From Chrysopilus asiliformis (lineage: Eukaryota > Arthropoda > Insecta > Diptera > Rhagionidae), in NCBI GenBank assembly GCA_964034945.1, contig OZ035962.1, positions 34,375,943-34,439,942 on the forward strand: a stretch of DNA of 64,000 bases. The letters are read 5' to 3'. Position 1 is the first letter of the stretch. Every line of letters begins with the position of its first letter. This document shows, piece after piece, positions 58,254 through 64,000 of the stretch. The notes under the pieces were generated by a model. It searched no databases and was not told the origin of the DNA. It saw only the letters and a list, made by a program, of their open reading frames with translations. The translations under genes were made by a program, and so were the position numbers.

Positions 58254-58345
58254 AATTGGATTAAACGATACGAGCATACCCTTAAACCTAGCGAACTCAT
58301 CCGTTTTAAAAATGGTTGAAGAAGAGGAAGCCGAAAAGTATCCGG
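58254..58345 (+). CDS. Internal coding exon (92 bp) of an unrecognised host gene
   Basis: Acceptor TGTGTCCATTTTTTACAG ends at 58253; donor CCGG|GTAAGAAA at 58346. Both are near consensus. Only one frame is open: one base, 30 codons, one base. The product includes IGLNDTSIPLNLANSS and VLKMVEEEEAEKYPG. An ATG at 58312 in good context allows the first half to be 5' UTR instead. The S-x-V-L-K-M-x-EEE pattern faintly recalls a stretch after the ZM motif of ALP/ZASP proteins, which is not enough for a name. Phase fits the candidate start at 30939. Confidence 0.6.
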
Positions 58346-58349
58346 GTAA

Positions 58350-61320
58350 GAAATTATTTCAAATATTAAACATGAACAAACTGAATAAACATTGAAACAC
58401 AATTACATATAACCGAACGGCCATATTATTATCACGTGCAATGGCATATAATTTGATATTAATTACTTACACAGTAGTCCATTTTAAAAATGAATAAGCT
58501 TTCTATTACCGACTACTGTTTTTGGCAAACATATATGTTATACAAGTCACAAAGGTCAAAGCGAAAAAAATACATCATAAACCACAAATGGCTGACGCAA
58601 ACATATAGTTATAGGTATATTAGTTGGCACCATTAATATACATATATATATATATTATTTTTAAATCCACCAGAGTAACGTATAAACACGTAGCATCTAC
58701 TAACCCATGAAACAGTTTTATCCTTTTCGTAGACTATACGATTTTGAAAAAAGTAATAACATAAAAAATTGAGAAATATTACGGATACGTACTGTGCATA
58801 TTTATATACACATCTCTTTATGGCAATACGGTTTTTATATAGTTACGAGTATAGGGTTATAATATTTGTATACGTTGCACTCGTATATTATTTATATAAA
58901 GTGTAATCATTAAATTTTAGAGGAAGCACATATTCATCATCAGCTCACGCGCAAATATTTGCGTACAAAATTTTCTATGATCGATAACTTATGTTTGCTA
59001 TCAAAAAAAATCGAGACCGCACCACTCTCATCTGTTCCATATATACCGATAACATGAACCAAAAAAAAAAACACAACTTCACTCTACCCATATTTCGGGA
59101 GGGAAAAAAGACTGAGAGAAAGAATAATAATAAATAAATATGTACACTCTATGTGAATATAAGTATATGCATGTTTAATAAATATCTATAGATTCAGTGA
59201 AAAAAAAAACTTCATGCTTCGCATAAAAATTGAGTTCTACATTGGAGATATTATGCTATACTACATACAAGAGGGCAGAGGCATCATATTTGCATAGGGC
59301 CCACGTCTATTTTTGATGTATTCATCAATTTATAACATCAGACATATTTTTATGTCCACACAGAAAATTTTTCACATAAATTCGCATACTCTCCCCGACT
59401 CAACCCAATATAATCAGCCCATTTGCCAATGCACAGGAGAAAAGCCATGCTTACCCGATTTTCATCCCCTATAAATATATATGGCACAGATCCGTTGTAC
59501 TCCTCAATCTAAAACATGGCAACTATATCCGTATGCGATATGATAGGTCAATGGTAGTAAAATAAAATGAAATAAAAAAGTCCATAATAATATACCGATA
59601 TATGAGTATATTTTATATGAACTTTGTTAGCTTTCTATTAGGTTCGGCAGTCAAGGGTGAAAATTCAATTTTACACATAGCGGTCCCCGAATACACAGGC
59701 ACTACACAAATTTTAACTTATATACATAAAAAAAAGAAGATCCAAAGGATCTCGATAGTCCTTCTTCTTGTTCTATACATATTATATTACTTCTCTTAAT
59801 GTAAACTCCTTGCTTGACCACAAGATGAAAGTTTTTGATATTATAATCTCATATAGCCCAAAATATCATACTACATTTTGGTCCTCCACTAAACTAGTGA
59901 ACAATTCCGGATGCTTCTTCGATTCAGAGAATTTATGTAACATTCTATATACTATTATATATATATAAATAGGTATATGCACAAGTTTCTTTTTGAAAAT
60001 ATAGTGCTAGAAACGTCAAATAATCTATTTTAGCTCATGATTTTAATCAGTAAATACACATACCAATATATGGATATAAATATACATTAAAGTCTTGTTA
60101 TCAGATTCAACAAGCTCATTAAAACTTAGAGATCAGTGGCTGTACCACTTGGGTGAAACGCTTAAAGAAGCTGTGAAAACTTCAAAATGGTACCTTTCTG
60201 AAAGTGGAAAATACTTGAGCGATAAGAAACTCTAGACAAAGTTAACTATACTACTCGTACCTGCCCCAAAGGACTTTATACAAATATCTTTTGTAAAAGT
60301 TGCTAAATTTAGACTCTCCTGTACAAATATAACTGAACCAACAGATACGTATCTCTATAGCCCAGTGGTCGGTCTCCTTCTGATTCTACTAAAAATATGT
60401 CTTATGAATCCTAATAAAACTTGTGGTAAAACGTAGGTATGAAGAAAAAGGATATCACTCGATACCAGTACTGACTTTATTGATAAAATACTATTTTGTG
60501 GCTATTAGTTTCGCCACCGATTCTCCATTTTGAACAGTTTCGGGTAAAACTAAATGTTAAGTCGAAACTATTAACAACATTATCCTATAAATATTTTTTT
60601 TTCATAGAATTACGTCAGCTCAAATATTGGCTCTCCAGTAAAATATTTGCGTCCTAAGCTCATCAAAATAATACGACTAACTTAAAACAATTTTCATATT
60701 TTAGTCGAGTGTTGGTTCAACTTTGTTTACATAATAGTTACAAAATAATTAACTTAAAGAGCTTAACTTTATATCTTGCAAATGTTTCATCAGTCTACTT
60801 TCACGCCTATACATTTTTTATTACCTATTGATGTTATTATTAATCTATTCGATTGATCAATTTTCTATGTAAATTAACAATTTATTGGAAAAGTTTATAA
60901 AAAAATTAAAAAAATCCCGATGGATAAATGTTCGATGCACTGAGAGAAGTTTGTCATTAGCTTCAGCAAAAAATCAATTGAATCAAATAAAAAATTTCGC
61001 TAAATTTGCGCCAACGGTTTTCGTGTTTAATTTAAATGAAAAGTATTTAAACCAAATAATTAATTTTTTTGTCAGAAAAGCAGCGATGCCACAAAAAAGG
61101 ATCATCTCTTCTTTATTGTTAGTGTATGTTGGTGAAATGTATTTATATACCTAGTCTAGTCATAAATACTGATGCAAGGAAAAATTGTTGCCAAATGAGA
61201 ACGCAGTGAGATTTTTCAAAACTTTTTTTTTCTACTTATTGGGCCACACAATAGCCACAAATCATAGAACATATTATTCGAAAACACCGCCGTTTGATTA
61301 AGGATTAAGTTAAGGCTCCA
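58350..61320. other. No gene recognised; probably intron
   Basis: AT-rich with TATA/ATAC microsatellites (58635-58655, 59465-59480, 59950-59970). At 60606 CATAG is preceded by T9, an acceptor-like site, but the frame that would continue the 58254 exon stops after 16 codons. The 89-residue frame at 60885-61154 has no domain. Confidence 0.3.
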
Positions 61321-61322
61321 AA

Positions 61323-61425
61323 ATGCGCGCTCAATCTATTGGAAAGTTGTCCAATGCTGTGATTAGGGCCATTCTTCAAGGATTCAATGCTGGCGTGTGT
61401 TGTTTAGCACACCATATTCTCTAAA
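61323..61425 (+). pseudogene. Possible Tc1-type transposase N-terminal fragment
   Basis: ATG 61323 gives MRAQSIGKLSNAVIRAILQG then FNAGV before a stop about 34 codons in. L-S-(N/D)-A-x-R-x-x-I-L-x-x-x-x-A-G resembles the first helix-turn-helix of Tc1/mariner transposases. Short and truncated; motif only. Confidence 0.3.
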
Positions 61426-61943
61426 ACAGATCACAGTTTATAGTCCAACAAGTTGAATTATGGACCTCCGGAGGACCACTCTTTGCTTCTGATTAGAGCA
61501 TTCAATCCCGGGTACCCGGGAATCCCGGCCATTTTCTGGAACCGAAAACCGGGTTTGAATTGGGTAAAATTACCCGGTTTTCGGTGCTGAAAGCAAGCAA
61601 TTTCTTACATGCTAAAATATCAAAATACTGTTCATTCGCTGCTGAATATATACGAAATACATATTTGTAAGTACATATTTCTGTTAATAATAACTGTAAA
61701 TTAAAAGATTAATGCAAAATTAAGCCATCCGATTACATTTTCTTTACAAAGTCTCTTTAAAACAACGACAATATAATAAATTTATATGCGCTCACAGAAA
61801 ATCTTAAATTTCCTGTAAAGTTAAAATGGTTTTTTTATGTATAGGCAGGGAACAACTATTATATAGAATGGAAAATAAGACCTTTCCTTATTAACTTCCA
61901 CTAGAGTAAGCACTACACTATATAAATTGGTTTTGTTGTCTTA

Positions 61944-62628
61944 CACAGGGACTACATTAGGTTTTATTTCTGGTATACTAGCTGGTTCACCAAAAATAAT
62001 AGCCTACTAGTTTTTTTTTGCGTGGGCCAATTCTGGTATGACATTTCAGTATGATTTTGAATTTTGACATGTCGTTAAACCGCGAACAGAAGAAGAACTT
62101 TTGATAAATTTGAAAAAACGAAGACAATATTGGGTAAATCCCTTTTTAGCATTACGGGATAAATATGATATCGAAGCTAAATATGATATACGAACGAATT
62201 CCTTTCATTTTCTTTTTCACACTTTCCACAGTTAAACTCAATTCTTTGGCAATATTTTCCCATGCTCTTTTTTTCAAATCAATTCTTCGATAATTATTTG
62301 ATTTTGAATTCCACAACCATTCTTTTTCGCGAAAAATATTTATCAATTTAATAATTTCGCTCCGTGAAAATTTCGTTTCCGCCATTTTAATCAATTGAAA
62401 TGTCAAAATCTGGAGTGATATTCCATAACTTGCTTCAAGCGTTTGTTTCGAGTTAGAAGAAAAAGTAAAGTTACGGAATTCCACTCCTGGTATACCAGCG
62501 CTGTCTACGAAAATGGTATACCAATGCGGTCTTACCAGAAAAACTGGTAAACCAGATTGGTCCACACAGGCTTTTTAGCGACCAATTTTGCTGGTATACC
62601 AGAAATAAAAGCTAATGTAGTCCCTGTG
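61944..62628. mobile_element. Deleted PIF/Harbinger transposon (685 bp) with MADF gene
   Basis: Ends CACAGGGACTACATTAG(G/C)TTTTATTTCTGGTATAC match inversely with one mismatch in the first 35 bases. TTA is duplicated at 61941-61943 and 62629-62631. The + strand near 62102-62160 encodes LINLKKRRQYWVNPFLALRD, the N-terminal (R)xYWV(N/H)P block of Harbinger transposases. The minus strand encodes the MADF partner. A deletion near 62160-62190, where AAATATGATAT occurs twice, removed the rest of both genes. Its surroundings carry GGGTACCCGG-rich repeats (61500-61560, 62880-62950) of another element. Confidence 0.92.
62152..62385 (-). CDS. MADF/Myb-like DNA-binding protein of the Harbinger element (3' part lost)
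   Basis: ATG at 62385 (minus) starts MAETKFSRSEIIKLINIFRE; then LWNSKSN, a W-x-x-I-A-x-E-L-S motif (AWENIAKELSLTVESVKKKM) and KGIRS. This is the MADF order (E-x-L-I…L-W…W…I-A…V-K-K-K-W-K-x-L-R). In Harbinger elements this protein binds the DNA ends and helps import the transposase. The frame extends upstream of this ATG but without family similarity, so the inner start is preferred. After KGIRS the reading runs into the deletion junction, so the C-terminal half is missing. Confidence 0.8.
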   Translation of the reverse strand: MAETKFSRSEIIKLINIFREKEWLWNSKSNNYRRIDLKKRAWENIAKELSLTVESVKKKMKGIRSYIIFSFDIIFIP

Positions 62629-63025
62629 TTACTTCTCCTTTCTGGTGTCATACACTCGATGAAAAAAAATCAAATATGATGTTTTCTTATAATGCCACCC
62701 ACAGTCATTCAAAATGTGAATTTTTTAACTGTAATTTTCGGATGTACGCTTCCAACGCAAAAAATTTTGTTAGAGCTTTCCTTTCTATAATAGTAATTGT
62801 TCCGTGGTATAGGTTTAAATTTAATGTCGCAATTGCAATTTTTTACTGGTAATTTCTTATTTTTTCTTTACATTTTCAGCACCGGTTCCAGAACCGGGTA
62901 CCCGGTTCTCGAAGATTCTAGCACCGAAACCCGGTTCCTTAAAATTGTCTCGGTGCTGAATGCTATACTTCTGATGAAATCATGAATTTGATTTTCAAGG
63001 AATTTTTGTGGTCATTTGGCTCTAT

Positions 63026-63116
63026 AATACAGAGCTGAATTCTGTAGAAAATTCCGCTCCCCATTCCGCTCCCCATAATACAGAGCTGAATTCTGTAGAA
63101 AATTCCGCTCCCCATT
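63026..63116. repeat. Tandem duplication with 50-bp period
   Basis: ATAATACAGAGCTGAATTCT… occurs at 63026 and 63076 with identical continuation to GCTCCCCAT. The spacer CCATTCCGCTCCCC repeats the end of the unit. GAGCTGAATTC/GAATTC words are internal. Confidence 0.85.
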
Positions 63117-63377
63117 TTTGAATAATTCTCCGGTAAGTGCTTCACTATACAGTTTCTTGAGCAACTTTGACTGACATTTGCACCCCTTTTTCCACAAAAA
63201 TGACTCGAAATCAATTTGCATGATTTCAATCCTCAAAAATCCAACCGTTGGCACAAATTTAGCGATTTCTTTATTTGATTCAAGTGCTTTTCCGTTTAAT
63301 CTAATGACAATTTTCCCTCAGTGTGCTATGATTTATTCTGAATTTTATGATGTGAACAACATTATATATAGTCTAGC

Positions 63378-63690
63378 ATAGCCCAAGTGGAAAACACTTA
63401 GCCCATTTTCCGGAGGTCGGTGGCTCAATTCCCGACTGTCACACGTTGTGATTCAAGTCCACTCAACTTGCTTTACGAAATGAGTAGTGATAGTTGCCGC
63501 TTGGTGTTAACGACATCATCGGTCTAGATTGCTATCACGACCTCTGCTGTTGATGGGTTGCAACGTAAAAAACCTTACAAATTTTGTAATTCTTCCATTT
63601 TTCAAAATCCATGTAAAACTGTAGGTGCGAAGCAGGGATGAAATTGTTATGAAACCTCAGTTGAGGGGGCCTAGGCTCAACATATTGTAC
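63378..63690 (+). mobile_element. tRNA-derived SINE, plus-strand copy
   Basis: AGCCCAAGTGG (A-box-like) and GGTGGCTCAATTCCCGAC (B-box-like, diverged) are followed by the body GAGTAGTGATAG, TTGGTGTTAACGAC, CATGTAAAACTGTAGGTGCG. It matches the copy at 6243-6545 with one extra ~30-base block after the B box. Confidence 0.65.
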
Positions 63691-64000
63691 AAAAGTCTGC
63701 AAAAATGAACAACTTATTGTACAAAAGTCTGCAAACGATTGAAAAAAGATACAAATCAAAAATTTATCCTTGTTACGCTCTCAACACTAACATAAAACAC
63801 TCAAACCAAAACAAACAATTTGTCGTGTCAGAAAAATATCATTCCTTACTCAAGTTATATTTACTTCTGTCAGCCGAAAAACTTTCTTCCATTTTAATAC
63901 ATGACAGTTCTACAAGTCAAACTTATCTATAAAAGGTTTTTTTAACATATAGAAGTTTCATTAGAAGGTATAAAATTAAGTTGAAAAAAATATATTCTAA
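63691..64000. other. No gene recognised
   Basis: A direct repeat TATTGTACAAAAGTCTGCAA occurs at about 63681 and 63715. A 75-residue frame has no domain. Confidence 0.3.

Noticed and set aside
60598..60660. Next exon after 58345 at a T-rich acceptor
   Set aside because: The required frame stops after 16 codons and no good donor precedes the stop.
61498..62960. GGGTACCCGG-rich segments on both sides of the Harbinger element as ends of one transposon
   Set aside because: Both sides share CCGGTTC/GGGTACCCGG words, but terminal bases and target duplication could not be matched.

Overview
This is an AT-rich eukaryotic window with no bacterial-style gene packing, operons, CRISPR, tRNA or rRNA genes. 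Short introns with good GT-AG signals, a recursive-splicing (ratchet) motif, a DD41D mariner-family element of a type reported from tephritid flies, and many insect-style MITEs, Helitrons and foldback elements suggest a cyclorrhaphan fly, perhaps a tephritid. The assignment is an inference from element types, not from a recognised host gene.

Host coding signal is sparse. (1) A two-exon coding end on the + strand (7673-7767 and 7861-7908) has a 93-bp intron and a stop codon; the product is not recognised. (2) A candidate gene start on + (ATG at 30939, donor at 30968) is followed by a perfect zero-length-exon ratchet site at 32959/32960. A 92-bp exon with excellent splice sites and one open frame lies at 58254-58345, and the phases of the two exons match. 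If they belong together, about 27 kb of the window is one long intron.

Nearly everything else is mobile DNA. By position: P-like transposase tail (1-369); Helitron J1 (1527-2050); MITE M1 (4219-4490); repeat F1 with a Harbinger-like MITE inside (4840-6235); SINE (6243-6545); a nested cluster bounded by hAT-like ends (8464-11521); hAT, I, E and M2 repeats (13.5-16.7 kb); THAP remnant (17.3 kb); a non-LTR retrotransposon fragment between inverted K repeats (19.5-22.1 kb); hAT and mariner MITEs (22.4-24.3 kb); inverted repeats, F3 with MITE N1 and a foldback (25.2-29.5 kb); a 1.1-kb near-palindrome of two A repeats (33.75-34.89 kb); L1, piggyBac-like, pogo-like and subterminal-array elements (35-41 kb); Helitron J2, L2, a Tigger-like MITE, F5 with N3 and a perfect foldback, and A4 (44-50.6 kb); Helitron J3 with a mariner inside (52.3-53.75 kb); a run of TIR elements (53.8-55 kb); a pogo-like element with a PHD finger interrupted by a Helitron (55.7-57.3 kb); and a Harbinger derivative with an intact MADF gene and a SINE (61.9-63.7 kb).

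Several families recur within the window (A, E, F, H, I, J, L, M, N). Target-site duplications, equal copy lengths and one empty paralogous site let many boundaries be set to the base. The order of insertion can be read in several nests.
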